Shown: positions 1 to 11,322, counted from the first letter of the stretch. The stretch: 64,000 nucleotides of DNA from Marsupella aquatica (GCA_973895155.1 OZ316891.1:32240001-32304000), one strand, 5' to 3'. The notes: generated by a model from the letters alone, not told the origin. Program-made: numbers and translations.

Positions 1-542
1 CCAGTGTATGTCGTTGCAGTTCTTGATGGCCTCTCGGATCCGCCGACGCTGTCTTTGCAAAACAGAAGATCGTCGAGTTGATTGGAAGTAGGCGTCCACA
101 GGAACTCGTCCTTGATGAGTTCGCCTCCTAAGAAAGCCATCTTCTGCAGCTCCCACAATCGAGCGAGCTCCTGCCGTTCTCGAGCTGCCCTTTCTGACTC
201 CTCGTCCTCGTAAGTCTTGATGTACTTAGTTGCCCGTTCGAACAGGCATCCCCAGAAATGTGCCGCTTGATTGACATTGCTCATACCCTCCTTAGGTCGA
301 TCATCGGTATCTACTCTCTTCCCGAGTGCTTGCCTAAGCAGCTGACAGTAGTTGGCCTCCCGTAGTCGTCTGCCTAGTTCGTGCTCGCAAATGAGCCACC
401 ATCTCCTGCAAGCGCTCCTTACCCCTCTCCTCTGCCGGTCCTTCTTCCCGTTGATCCTTCCTAGCCGCCGACGCTTAACGCGCCCTAACCCTAATCGGGT
501 TTTCACCCTTAGTCTTACCTCCGGCCTCGGCCCGGGTTCCAT
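1..542 (-). CDS. LTR-C encoded protein, N-terminal part (runs off window)
   Basis: The frame opens with ATG at 540-542 (MEPGPRPEVR) and stays open for about 180 codons to the window edge. It holds a basic Arg/Lys-rich leader, then the block NVNQAAHFWGCLF, which recurs in the LTR-C copies at 31299 and 44407 and resembles FW blocks at the start of the LTR-A and LTR-Y frames. Near 60-45 a few bases are missing relative to 44160, so the frame probably shifts before the core domain. The function is unknown. The position just downstream of a TATA box makes this the first frame of any transcript starting in the LTR. The 5' leader looks intact; the copy as a whole is probably defective. Confidence 0.6.
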   Translation of the reverse strand, partial: MEPGPRPEVRLRVKTRLGLGRVKRRRLGRINGKKDRQRRGVRSACRRWWLICEHELGRRLREANYCQLLRQALGKRVDTDDRPKEGMSNVNQAAHFWGCLFERATKYIKTYEDEESERAARERQELARLWELQKMAFLGGELIKDEFLWTPTSNQLDDLLFCKDSVGGSERPSRTATTYT

Positions 543-657
543 GGTTGCCCCTAATTGTTTATATTTTCCTTGTTTTGTCACTATACTAAGGTGCTCCTAG
601 GGTGCCTTCCTGCTTTACCCACTTAACCGGCCGAGTGATTCCTGTCTAGGCATCACA
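1..657 (-). repeat. LTR-C fragment, 5' end
   Basis: On the minus strand this begins TGTGATGCC-type at 657 (here with small changes) and matches 44119-44775, and the inverse of 30925 onward, through its whole length. It is therefore the left end of an LTR-C copy that leaves the window. A TATAAAC box lies near 562-568 on the minus strand, about 90 bases inside the LTR, as in the other LTR-C copies. The five bases after the end, ACTAT (658-662), would be the target duplication, but the partner lies outside the window. Confidence 0.85.
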
Positions 658-680
658 ACTATTCTCCTCCACACCACACC

Positions 681-788
681 AAGGTAGCCCACCAAGGACC
701 AAGGACCAAAGTAACCCACCAAGGACCAAGGACCAAAGTAGCCCACCAAGGACCAAGGACCAAGGTAGCCCACCAAGGACCAAGGACC
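681..788. repeat. 27-bp minisatellite, four copies
   Basis: Four head-to-tail 27-bp units start at 681, 708, 735 and 762, each containing ACCAAGGACCAAGGACC. Units differ by one or two bases. The period is a multiple of three, so the minus strand reads as a repeated nonapeptide (GPWSLVGYF), but no gene context supports translation. Confidence 0.9.
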
Positions 789-1682
789 AAAGTCCAACTA
801 ACTACCACTCCTACTCAAGCTCCTTCACCTTGTGGTTGCCTGGTCTATTCAACCATCTCCTAGCCGCCCTTGTGCTTGACTTATTCCTGCCTTGTGGTAG
901 CCTCGTTGAAGCGTTTTTACACTTGGTCGGATTTTGTTATTTGGGAAAAACTATAATTCCCCGGCCCATATTGTACCCATTGCCAAAAATCACCCATAAA
1001 GCCAAAAGGACTTTTGAGTAGATCCATAGATTTTCTTGACATAGGGCTATGTCCTGGTTTACTAAGATCTAAACAAAACCCTATAACCAATTTTCTAAAA
1101 TTAGGTGAAGAGGGTTAATTCTTATGTTTTCCAAAATTCTTCTCAACTTTGAGATGCCCCCAAAAAGTAACCAAAGGTAACCAAGTTCTCCCACAAGTTT
1201 CCAGGGATAGAGTGGACTATATTTAACCTATTTTGCAACTTGGAACCCCTACCTTTTCCCATCAGCTATTTTTCCCGAGACCCGCCATTTGGTAACTTTA
1301 AGTTTTGCCAAAATACTTACAACTCCTAGGTTAAGACCCCACTTGACTTTGTGACTTTTATGTGTGGTCTAGGGACTACCTAGCACCTATAGGGTGAGTC
1401 TTAGCAAAACTTATCACTCAAAAGTATCGGTCATGCCTTTGGCCCGACTTGCCGACTACCATAACTTTTTTTCGCCCTTACCAAATAACTTACTCAACTC
1501 TTGATACTTCTTAGAGAAACATGTCCTCTCCCTCAATTTATTTCCCTACTCTACTTCCCTAGTTATTAAGTTACCCTAAACCTAACAACTCCGCTAATCA
1601 CTTAAAACTATGTAATTACTACTCCTTGAAAGCAAAAAACTGACGCATTTCCTACTCAAGCCTCCACTGAGCCATTCCACTG
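789..1682. other. Unassigned stretch between LTR-C and LTR-Y
   Basis: No convincing reading frame, LTR terminus or repeat found elsewhere in the window was seen here. It is moderately AT-rich with C/T-rich patches. It could be older host or transposon sequence into which the flanking elements inserted. It ends where homology to LTR-Y begins abruptly (GTACCAGTAAG, about 1683). Confidence 0.4.
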
Positions 1683-2037
1683 TACCAGTAAGTCTCAGAG
1701 AACTTAGCACCTACCTCGCCAAACAAGGTCCAAAATCCCAAGGTTGTAAGGGTCATACTAACCTCGTAGTCCGGTTCGTTGAGTCCACGTTCCCACCCGG
1801 CTAGTCCTCTTGCTCATGGAGGCCTTGCCCGTCCTGACTAAATCTCGCCACATTTCACTCTTATCCCTTGATAATCTCCTTGTAAAGGTCGACTTGATTT
1901 GAGCAGAAAGGCGAGTGAATGGCAACGCCCGCGAATTCCAAAAAGGTAGAAATGAGCAAATGGCCCACAGCGCCATCGGCTCCTCTCTTATGGAGGTGCC
2001 AGGATGAGCCCGTGCGTGAGAAGGCCAGGCCGTTTTG
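1683..2037 (-). repeat. 3' LTR-Y of element Y, distal piece
   Basis: This matches 37814-38163 of the complete solo LTR-Y. It is the continuation of 6121-6392 beyond inserted LTR-X1; TTTTG at 2033-2037 and 6116-6120 is the insertion duplication. The LTR is truncated at about 1683, so most of the LTR-Y reading frame is missing; what remains is its N-terminal region with a stop (TAA) not present at 38000. Confidence 0.85.
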
Positions 2038-2129
2038 TGTAAGTAGTGAGTAATTCCAAAAGTATAAAGAAACTGGGAATTTTTAAATTTTTTTGAGGTA
2101 TTTAAACTATGTTTACTGCTAACCGTAGA

Positions 2130-2330
2130 GTAAACTGCATTCCGACTAAACTCTAAGACAATTTACAAGTCGCTAAGTAAACTTCTTATGAGTTTACTAG
2201 ATTACGGGTTTACGAGTTGAGTCTGATTACGGGTTTACGGGTTGACGAGTATCGACAATGAGTGTAATTACTGGATTACGACTTACGAGTTGACGACTTA
2301 CGAGTTAAGGGTTACGAGTTTGCGGTGTGC
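2130..2330 (+). repeat. Degenerate TTACGAGTT repeats in LTR-X
   Basis: Imperfect runs of (T)TTACGAGTT and GGGTTTACG recur through this part. The same tract is longer and more regular at 17039-17150 in LTR-X2, so its length varies between copies, as expected of slippage-prone repeats. Confidence 0.6.
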
Positions 2331-2515
2331 GGAGGAGTCTTATGATCATGACGTCTTACGGCTATCTCAATGGATCTTTCTACGGGTTGGGAGTATGCAA
2401 CGAGAGCGGCTGAAGCGCAATAGAGAAACGCGCCTTGTTAAGATCTCTTCCACCTCTATCTTATTCCACAATCTTAGTAGCAACTCAAGCAGCAAGAACA
2501 TCCGGAGAACCAGCT

Positions 2516-4942
2516 ATGGCAGACCTTGGAGCTGATGAGCAGTACCGCGTTGAATCCCTGGTGTTTCCCAAGGCAGTGTTGGTCCAAATTCCACAGGCGC
2601 CCGATAGCTACGCCAATTTAAGGATGACGTTGCAGCAGCTGGGGTTAGAACTCCTCTTGCATATACCATGGAATGTGGAGTTAGACACATGCTTGCAAGA
2701 TTTTGTCAAAGGCACTACTATTTCCCCTGAATTCCATCAAACAATCCAAGCTCGACCAAGTCTGTGGACAGTAGAACAGATTTCTTTTGCCTTCGGTTGC
2801 TCATCAGAAGGATTGGCATTGTATTCCAAGAAGAAGGGCTTGTCATCTCCTTACTTCTCTAGAATCAGAAACCTCACAAATGGATGGAACCTGACTCAGT
2901 GCAATTACCCCAATCTGAGAATTCTTTTGGAATTTCTAGTACCCATTCTCCATCCAAAAAAGCCAACTATCTGTCCTGTGTCCTTGGCTAACACTATTGT
3001 AGCTGCTCATATGGAGTTATAAAAGTAAATTGGGCCCTACTTTTATTTAACGTTATGAAAGATCAAGTAAGGAGCTTGAAAGCAAGGAGGACTACTTACT
3101 TACAACATTATCTCTCTCAGCTCTATTATACCTATGACTGTTTACATTTCGAGGAGAGAATAGAAAGGGGATTACTTCTGATCGAGATGGGCATTGAGGA
3201 AGAAATCGATGTAGAAGAACCAGTGGATGCCATTTCCCTGAAATCCAATGATGAGGATATTGATATGGATATAGAAAATGTATTTGTAGGAGATCTTGAA
3301 GCTTCGCCTGAACACAACTTGGAGCTAGTCCAACATCCTTTGAATAACCAAGTGTACTCACGAGAAGTCAGCATGGGAGAACAACCCGTAGCTGAAGAAG
3401 ATGAAGAGGATGAAGACCTCTTTGGGCAACAAGAGCATATTGTGGAACCAACTACTGCTGTCATCCTAAGGACCAGCTCGTCCACTCCTTCGAAAGCAGA
3501 ATCAAATCAGCAACTCATTGATAAGTTGATATCTCTTCTCAGTTGCAGTGATGATGGACTCTATGATGCTGTTAATGATTTAAGAATGGAAGCTGTCAGC
3601 TTGAAGTCACCATTCCCTGACCAGTTAAGCCCTATCAGGATGATCTCCCCTAGAAAAATCAACACCAATGGAATATGTGACTTTCACCCTTGCTACTCAA
3701 CAGGTCCCTCTTCTAAAATCAAGTGACCCTGTTCCAGTGACAGAAAGTATCAGTTGTGTAGCTATCGTAGATGATCTACTAGAGATACTACAGTGTGAAC
3801 CTCCACAGATAACATCTGTGGTCAACAACTTAGTGCAGCAATGTCCAACTGCTACACCTTCTCTTAGTCCAAGTTCCCACCCTTACAGTCCTGATTCCAA
3901 CTACGAACCCATAGAAGGACCGCCCTACAATCAGTCACAGTATGAGCATCCTTATGTTCAAGAGGATCTACCTGAAGATTCTGATCCACCCTCTGATTTT
4001 AATTCCATTTGATCTTATGATAACTCCTTAACACCGTCACCAAGGCAGGGATTTGAAGATGTTGATACTGCCTTAAGATCCAATCCATACTCAGTAGCAG
4101 TTATCACCTCGTCTACTCAGACCCCCCGGAATGTTGTTATCGAGAATAGATACCCGAGACCTCCCGAGTTCCAAGTACGTAGGTATGTGGAGACCTGTAA
4201 GATTATGCAGGCCAACAGACCACCGGTTGGAGAGTTCTGGAGATATTACTATATCAAGAAGACGGAGGCCAGTTATATCTTCGACCTCAGGTGTTTTGGG
4301 ACTTCCAGGGTGGAGATGACACAATTTGATGAGTTCTGGACTGACTCTCTCTACTTTCGACCTATTCTTGCTATGATGCTACTTCAAGGTGATGTAGAGG
4401 TAGAGGATCCAGATTTGGTTTTGGCATACTTTGGAAACTTTGCAGCCTATGCCCTGGATTTTGTGGTTTCTTACCTGATGCAAAGTAAGAAGTCTACTGC
4501 TCTACAACATGATTACATTCCTCAAGGGCCCAAAGTTACCCTTGTTTCAACCAGTTCATTGGCTGAGAAACAGAGGATCTGGAACAATGTCACTACTCAG
4601 ACCCTAACCCACTTCAACCGGTACTTCAGAGATGTCAGATGGAGACTTCGACCTTTCTATTCCAAGATGATGAATAGTGATGAGTTCCTGTATCATTATC
4701 CCCAAGTATATGCTGCTACCTGTAACAACTATGATGTGATCGGGATGTATAGAGAAGCTCTTCGTATAGATTCATGTTATTTAGTGAAGAGAATGCCTTT
4801 GATGTATCCTGGGAGACAACTGAGATGCCTACCTTACTCCAGAGGATCCCCACGCCAAGCTGAGCTAATCAAAGTTACACAGAATTGAGCTATTACCCTT
4901 GTGGAGTTACTCGAACCAGAGGACATCCGACAGCAAGCTTGA
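2516..4942 (+). pseudogene. LTR-X encoded protein, broken
   Basis: The first good start is ATG at 2516 (MADLGADEQY). The frame is open to a TAA at 3020, continues in another frame at 3055-3726, returns by 3668, and carries TGA at 4010 and 4886 before the natural end QQA* at 4940. Residues 30-170 hold the core seen in the other LTR proteins: GLELLLHIPW, DFVK, T-V-E-Q-I-S-F-A-F-G and NG...C..P...LEF...LH..KP. The middle is acidic and Ser/Pro-rich, and the C-terminal 250 residues (FDEFWTD, YHYPQVYAATCNN) are unique to LTR-X. The function is not known. At least four lesions separate it from a working gene. Confidence 0.65.
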
Positions 4943-6115
4943 AGAAGTCTTAAGTTTTTTTTAGTTAGTTTTAAGAGTAGTGCATCTTGTCCAATTTTTA
5001 GAAATGTGTTCTAGAGCTTTGGAAGCTATCATACTTCTTTAGTGTATAGTCTGTACCTAGGAAAATCTCCTGGAAAAACCTCAGAGTTTTTTGACTTATA
5101 GTTAGGAAGTTAAAAATAGTTGAATTCACTAAGTCTTTAAGAATACCGCATTAATAGTTTACTAGTTTACGAGTATAAGTCATTTACTAGTTACTAGTTT
5201 ACGAGTTCAGACAGTCATTTTTCTGACTTTTCACTCACAGTTTTGTAGTTTTAAAATCTTGAGGGGTATGAAGAGGCATGTCTCTTCGACCCTGTGACCT
5301 CTCACTTGGTAGATTTTTACTATAAGATAGCTCTACCACTAGTGTAGTTGATGGTTAAGTTATGCATTTTTGACTTTTCCTTGTGTTAAACTAGTTGATC
5401 ATGAATCTATGAGTTCGAGATCAGGTTTAACATTTGGAGAGACTTACCTCCTTGTGTTTTTACCTATGATTATAAACACAGGAAGTAAAATTCCTTTTGT
5501 GCAAATCTTTTGAGTTGTAATGACAGATTCCTTGTTGGTGACTCATTGCAATCTCTTGAGTTCTTAAAGTTAACTCATTGAGTTTATGTCTTAATGAAAT
5601 TGATGGATTTTCTTTTATGTTGCTCAGTACCATCTAAATGTTGAAGTAGCTACCTTTTAGATCTTATCTGAGTACCACTTAGAAAGAAAGGATAAGACGT
5701 GTTGACGGCACTTTAAAAGAGTACTCTAGTAAGCAGTTTAGATCTGAAAAGCAATATGGATTTGAATCCTTAAGTCTTTTCATTTTGACTTATGTTTAAG
5801 GAGTAACCTTGGAAAATTCCAGACTCCCTTAGCATACTTTGAGATATTTTTCCTTGTGTTTGTTTAATCATTTCCTTTCCATTAATTTATGATTACATGA
5901 TGTTGAGTTGTCATTAAAAACCACTCACAGCTTTGGAGCGATCTTCAAAATACCTTAGTAAAGTAATCAATTATGATTACTATGTGTTAGAGAGAGTCTT
6001 TAAACTCTCATTTGTGTTTTTATGTATCAAATCAACCCCATCTTGTTCTTTACGGGAGCGAATACCGAGTTTGAAGACCTTTAAGTGTGTTTTTGGTTTT
6101 TCATAACAAACTACA
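4943..6115 (+). other. 3' non-coding part of LTR-X1
   Basis: There is no reading frame of note. The segment is about 1.17 kb, AT-rich, and conserved in X2 (17660-18098 plus 26450-27211), X3 and X4 at high similarity to the terminal ACTACA. It presumably holds the R/U5-like end of the LTR. Confidence 0.6.
5270..5287. other. Perfect inverted repeat of LTR-X
   Basis: GAAGAGGCATGTCTCTTC: 6-bp arms around GCATGT. It is identical at 18010-18027 and, inverted, at 32738-32755 and 52626-52643, while surrounding bases vary. It could be an RNA hairpin or a protein-binding palindrome. Confidence 0.7.
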
Positions 6116-6120
6116 TTTTG

Positions 6121-6392
6121 GTCGTTGATAATGAGCTGAAGTCGGCGCCTCGGTCCAAGTGTGATTCTTCTAACGGATTTTTACTCCGTCGCCGCCACCG
6201 TACCTCGGTCGCGCATAATAATCCTCCTCCTAAATTTGTAATCATTCAGTCGACTTAACCTACTCCTAATCTATTCATAATGGCAACAGACGGCTATACG
6301 TGCTATTCCACGCTACGGCTATGGTCCTAACAACCGTATAAGACCTAATCTATGACCTGGGTTTGGTTAAGGGACACGTTACCCGTGTCACA
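6121..6392 (-). repeat. 3' LTR-Y of element Y, proximal piece
   Basis: On the minus strand this begins TGTGACACGGGTAACGTGTC at 6392 and matches 38168-38440. It follows the end of the pol frame directly, so it is the 3' LTR. A short purine-rich stretch (GGGAAGCTATG) precedes it, the only polypurine-tract candidate. Confidence 0.85.
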
Positions 6393-6770
6393 TAGCTTCC
6401 CACTCAAGTGTGAAGCGTCCTCGCGAACATCATTACGCTCGTCGTCCTGGTGAAAGTACCTCTTCACACAATCGTAACTAACTCGATTGGGAAAGAGGTC
6501 GCCGGCGTATGTTGATAGCTGGAGGGATCCGTTTGGGTACATCTGCTGGACAATGAAAGGTCCTAGCCAGCATGTGTGTAACTTTCTTGGAAAGTACATG
6601 TACCTACTGTCATACAGAAGGACAAGATCTCCCGTAGTGATGTCCACCTGGCGCAGTCCCTTATCGTACTGTTTCTTCGTTGCTTCCTGCTTGGCAGCTA
6701 TGCGTCGTGATGCCCATAATCTCTATTCTTCTAGACTATCAATCTTATATGCTTGATCGGACAAACTAGC
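6345..6770 (-). pseudogene. Element Y integrase C-terminal tail
   Basis: The visible frame is 6345-6647. It contains TGDLVLLYDSR, then KLHTCWLGPF (the GPF part of the GPY/F module of Ty3/gypsy integrases), then NGSLQL. It ends inside the 3' LTR: the last 16 codons are read from LTR-Y sequence. No chromodomain follows. It is separated from the integrase core upstream by a stop near 6723. Confidence 0.75.
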
Positions 6771-8180
6771 GGCCTCCGGTAACCTGCGGTGGATGCTGAT
6801 CCGCGGGGTCTCAACCTCGAACTCGACGGGTACAAGCGCATGTTGTCCGAATACCAAGAAATACGGACTATGGTTTGTCATAGTTTTAAACGCCAAGTTG
6901 TACGAATAGATCGCCGCAAAAAGCTTGTTGTCCCAGTCCATTTTGTGGGCGGCTACGGTTTTGTTGAGGATTTTTCCTACGATGCCATTAGCCCACTCTG
7001 CTAGTCCATTACATTTGGGATGATAAGGGGTAGTCTTCCTGTGCTTGACGAGGTAACGGTTAGTCAGTTTTTCCACCGTTTCGTTCAAAAAATGAGTCCT
7101 GCGGTCGCTGATTAATTCCAAGGGAGGTCCGAAAGGGGTGAAGATCTGTTCATACAAGAACCTGGCGGTGGTGGCCGCGTCATCCTTGACCATTGCCCGG
7201 GCCTCGACCCATTTAGTCGAATAGTTGATAGTAAGAAGGATGTACCGGCAACGCCGACCTCGGGTTATAGGAGTGAATGGTCCGATATAATCGATGCCCC
7301 ATTTCTCAAATGGGGCAAGGGGAAAAATTGGGGTAAGAGGATGATTACTCGATCTGCAAGGTTTGCCCGCGCGCTGACACAAGTTGCAACCTCGGATGAA
7401 ATGGGCTACATCGTGATGAAGCGTAGGCCACCAATAACCTGCGTCCAAGATTTTGTGAGCCGTGGTGATCAAGGAAAAGTGTCCTCCTGCCTCCTCCTCG
7501 TGCATAGCTTGCATGACAATGATTGTCTCGTTATAATCTAGGCATCTGCGGATCTTCCCATCGACGCCTTCCTTATGCAGATGTCCGCGTATCATCATGT
7601 ATGGTGCGGCCTTGCGCAGGAAGACCGACGCGGCCTCTTGGTTTATGTTACTTGGAATGCGGGCCATTAAGAGGAAGGTGATTAGGTCCCCGTACCACGT
7701 TGGTTGGTCCATTTCCACGCGGAATAATTCTTCATCAGGGAATGCATCATCGACAGGTGCGTCGTCCGATTCCCCTTCAATCCTTGAGAAGAAGTCTGCA
7801 TTCACGTGTGCTTTCCCGGGTCGTACCCTGACTTCGCAGTCAAATTCTTGGAGCAACAGGACCCAACGGGCTATTCTCCCCGTCAAGTCTGCTTTGTTTA
7901 CCATGTACTTTAGGCTGTCATGGTCAGTATGGAATACCACCTTATATCCCAATAGATAATGACAAAACTTTTTACACGAGTAGATGATCCCCAAGGCCTC
8001 CCGATCGGTGGGCAAATAGTTTTTCTCTGCCGCAAACAGTTGTCGGCTCGCATAGGAAATGGGGTGGTCGTGTTTTTTGTCGTCCATTTGGCTCAGCACC
8101 GACCCGATGCAGAATCCAGACAGGTCAACATACACATGGAACTCCTTGTTCCAGTCGGGGGTAGTCAAAATCAGAGCCAT
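6723..8180 (-). pseudogene. Element Y RNase H and integrase core
   Basis: One open frame of 485 codons. Residues 1-110 are RNase H: FHVYVDLSG, TDREALGIIYSCKKF and FHTDHDSLKYM carry the acidic residues. Residues 215-265 hold the integrase zinc finger (H...H...CNLC). The core follows: WGIDYIGPF (first Asp), LISDRRTHF (second Asp), then Glu in CNGLAEWANG. The catalytic D-D-E set is present. It is cut from the RT by a frameshift at about 8185. The enzyme would join cDNA ends to host DNA. Confidence 0.88.
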
Positions 8181-8186
8181 AGTTAG

Positions 8187-9100
8187 CTATTTTTTTAGTT
8201 TGTCAAAGGCTGATATTCGACGGGGAGTCATTTCTATGACCGCGTCCTGCTTCATCATTTCTGTGAGGGGTAGGCTATCTTGGCAAAATCCTGAATGAAT
8301 CATCGGTAGTACCCTACGCAGCCTAAGAAGGATCGCACCGCCTTCTGGTCCGCTGGGTAAGGGACATTCATCCACGCGGCCACCTTCTCTTGGTCCACCT
8401 CGATCCCTCGTTTGGATACTCGGTGTCCTAGTAGCACTCCTATTACCCCGAAGAAGCATTTACCCGGGTGTAACTTCAACCCTACTTCTCAGCACTGCTC
8501 CAAAGTCCGCCTCAGGTGTTCTTGGTGTTGAGCGATTGTTCCGAAGATGGCAAAATTGTCTATGAACACCTCCAAAAATTCTTGTAAGAAGTCATGAAAA
8601 ATATTCATAATGATTCGCTGGAACATAGTCGGGGCATTGCATAAGCCAAAGGGCATTCGCCTGAACGCGTAGGTTCCCCACTCCGTTATGAATGTGGTTT
8701 TGAGCTGGTCCGATAGTCTGATCCAAATCTGGTTATAACCCGAATATCCATCTAGGAACGTGTACACCTCATTTCGGGCTACCATGTCAAGGACCATATC
8801 CGTGTAAGGAAGCGGGTAATGGTCTTTCCGAGTAGCGTCGTTGAGCTTTCGATAGTCTTGGCATATTCAAATTTTGGGTTTACCATCAGGCCCTACCTTC
8901 TTAGGAACCACCACAATGGGGGACACCCATTCACTAGATAAGACGAGGTAGATTATGTCCGCCACAATCAGTTGATCTAACTCCTCCTTTACCAAGATGG
9001 AATGTCTTGGGTTTAGTCTTTGTTGTCTCTCTTGGACGGCATGAGCACCCAAGTTTAGATCAATGACGTGTTCGCCGTAGGCCAGTGAAATTCTGATTAA
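8187..9100 (-). pseudogene. Element Y reverse transcriptase
   Basis: RT is spread over frames 9052-8867, 8797-8489 and 8459-8187, separated by stops and a shift. Visible blocks are NPRHSILVKEELD, KDHYPLP, YTFLDGYSGYNQI (first catalytic Asp), FRRMPFGLCNAPTMFQR and VFIDNFAIFG. The last is the YxDD box, but the second Asp is Asn, as it also is in element B. LGHRVSKRGIEVD and SFLGCVGYYR mark the thumb/connection. Inactive as it stands. Confidence 0.85.
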
Positions 9101-9337
9101 GTCTCGGTGACTCCATGTGAAGACGTCCTCATATTCCGATAGGAGTTCTTGGATGGCCTTTTCCTCTGGCGCTCATAGGCCATAACCGATGTTGAATGTC
9201 CTCTCCCTCTTTGTGGTGTATTTGCTAGAGTGTTCCTTGCGGATTACATCCACATGGTCTCTGGTGGCCCGGTCAAGATGGGCCTCCAATTCCTCTAGTC
9301 TGGTGCCACCATAGGTCACAGGTTTCCAGACTGTCGG
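9053..9337 (-). other. Element Y linker between protease and RT
   Basis: Coding-like remnant with stops: VTYGGTRLEELEAHLD and YEDVFTWSHRDL are readable, the usual lead-in to RT in this clade. The corresponding stretch is largely missing in element B. Confidence 0.6.
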
Positions 9338-10186
9338 CTACTCCTTGGGGAGCTCCTTGGGTTCCACTATTACGGACGGGACCTCGGGGCTCCATGTAAC
9401 TTTCTTTCTTTTGGGAGGAGTGGCGGTCTGGGTAGCGTTTTCCTTGAGTATACCTGGCAAGGTGGGCCGGCCGACGACCTTTGTAGGGCTCACTATTCCG
9501 GGGAATTCTTTGCCCTTTGCCGCATCACCTCTTATTGGCATCCCTGGTGTTTTGATTTGGGCCGCTGGTCTGGGCTGGCTCAGAATATGGGCTTCTCGGA
9601 CAGCACTTACCTCGAAGACTTCCTCTTCATCCAGCCGAGAGATTAATTCCACCATATTTACCTCTTCTTCTGAGATTTCCTCCTCCAACTCATATTCTTT
9701 GGGTCCTTGGGGTGTTTCACCCTGATAGTCTTCTTCCTTCCATGACACCGTCGTAGTCGGGTTACCGAATCGTAATTCCTTCTTTCCCCAGTCGGTAACG
9801 ACTCGGGCATTGTATAACCAGGGTCTGCCCAGCAGTACTGGATAAGATGAGGGTCGGACTGGTCGCATCACAAGGTAATTTAGAAAAAACTCGAGGCCTC
9901 CAATCCACGTGGATATCTTGGTCAACGTCCCCAGTGGCATGATCCTGGCGCCGTTTGCTAACCGAATGGCGCGCGCCGTGGGTTGATAAGACGTATATCC
10001 CAACCTCACAGAAGTGTCCTCCGTCATGATGTTTACACCGGACTCGCCATCTACTGGTACAAACCAAACAGTACAGCCCGCTACCTCGATAGAGACTTCT
10101 GGCACTCCTAAGTCCTGGTAAATCATCATACAGTTGGCTAAGGTGCTTACCCGAGGTAGCCGTCTCCTTCTCTTCCCTATCAGCAT
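9338..10186 (-). pseudogene. Element Y aspartic protease region
   Basis: Open frame of 282 codons. Protease-like part: WFVPVDGESGVNIM (active-site loop; plant relatives usually have D-G-G/S-G or D-T-G), LGYTSYQPT, RLANGARIMPLG, then SYPVLLGRPWLY, the ILGRP-like block. The C-terminal third is an acidic and Pro-rich linker to RT. An in-frame stop separates it from gag at about 10190. The Gly-to-Glu change in the active loop may disable it. Confidence 0.75.
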
Positions 10187-10189
10187 CTC

Positions 10190-11230
10190 CTAGAGTTGTT
10201 GCCAATACTTTGGGTTATCCTGCAATAGTTGTCCGACAGTGGCCGTGGCTGCATAGTTCTGAACATCTTTTTTGATGTCGTACTGGTTAGACGGTGGGGT
10301 CGCAGATTTTAATGCTTCTGCTCCCTTGACTTCAACTTGCAAGGCAGTCTCAGCTTTGGCTTTTTCGGCCACCTTAGCATCGGCAATATCCTTCTTAATG
10401 GCTTTTTCATGCTCTTGGGCCTCATAGGCTTCCAATTGCTTTTTGACCAGTTCCTCTACTCGCGGGTAGAATAACTTTGGGTTATCCCGCTGGTAGTCTT
10501 CCCGCTCGTCTGGTTCCATCAAACTATTTTTATCCGCGACCACCTCTTTCTGCTTGGCGTCCTTCCGAGCTCGTTCTTTGTACTTGTCCTTCTTGTGGGA
10601 TGATCGAGTAGAAACATGGTAGCACTCGTTGTCTGCGTGCGCTCCTGTTTGCTCGACTACTTCTATGAGGTCGATCCACTCGGTGGAGTCGTCCTGCCAT
10701 TCCATTGTTACCATTTGTACTACTGCATCCGTAATTGGTGGGGCCGCAGGTTGAGCAGCTCAAATGGCGCCGGCCTTCGCAGCTAGCACCAAGGGGCAGT
10801 TTGACGTGGAATGTGCTTCGGTTTGATAGACCTGGCACAATGGAATTGCTCTCCCATCCCCTTGCTTCTGTTGCTCCGTGCACTCTCGGGCAAAGTGACT
10901 AGGTTTCTCGCAATTATAGCAAACGGGGGTCCGCCAAACTCCGGGTTTAGGTGGAATACTTGGATTGCTGACCATCTGGGGGCCCCGCCCCTTCACAGGA
11001 TACGGATAAGGGGTATGGAACCCTGGATTGTGGCCGCTTAGGGTGCGAGGTCCCGTCATACTCATCTGGAACACCGCCTCAACCGGATCCTCGAAGAAGT
11101 ACTCCATCGTGCATCCCTCTGGCTCGGACTGTCTGGGCTCCAACTCTATCTGGTGCACACGAGTGTTCCACCTTGGGCATTCTTGCACCACATGTCCCGA
11201 CTGATAACACTTGGAGCACTAAGCATGCGC
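10190..11230 (-). pseudogene. Element Y gag C-terminus with zinc knuckles
   Basis: Frames 11191-10760 and 10714-10190. Two CCHC knuckles of spacing C-x2-C-x4-H-x4-C: CSKCYQSGHVVQEC at about 11217-11176 and CYNCEKPSHFAREC near 10915. The Trp expected just before the first knuckle is a TAG stop (element B has HAWCSKC). The last part is charged and Ala/Lys/Glu-rich (LVKKQLEAYEAQEHEKAI), probably coiled coil. Knuckles bind the genomic RNA during packaging. Confidence 0.8.
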
Positions 11231-11322
11231 TCGGATTTCCGGTGGTTTCTTCTTGTCAGGCGGTTTCTCCGCCAAGTGCACCGATAGTGCTTTCAGCCGG
11301 TCTGTGATTTCGTTCAGCTTTT

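Larger units (their letters stand above)
2038..6115 (+). mobile_element. Solo LTR-X1, 4,078 bp, full length
   Basis: It starts TGTAAGTAGTGAG and ends CAAACTACA, so it has TG...CA ends, and it is flanked by the 5-bp direct repeat TTTTG. It is inserted in the 3' LTR-Y of element Y; the empty site can be read at 38163. Three further copies (X2, X3, X4) share both termini or remnants of them. TG/CA ends plus 5-bp duplications mark LTR integration, and no gag or pol lies inside, so it is best read as a solo LTR. It carries a long broken reading frame, degenerate TTTACGAGT-type repeats near 2130-2330 and 5155-5215, and a perfect inverted repeat at 5270. Confidence 0.85.

Noticed and set aside
615-797. 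60-codon minus frame with nonapeptide repeats as a gene
   Set aside because: Produced by the 27-bp minisatellite; no start context or homologue in the window.
2038-6115. LTR-X as a CACTA element or Helitron (CACTACTTACA at one end)
   Set aside because: Three copies have TG...CA ends and 5-bp target duplications; CACTA elements give 3 bp and Helitrons none.
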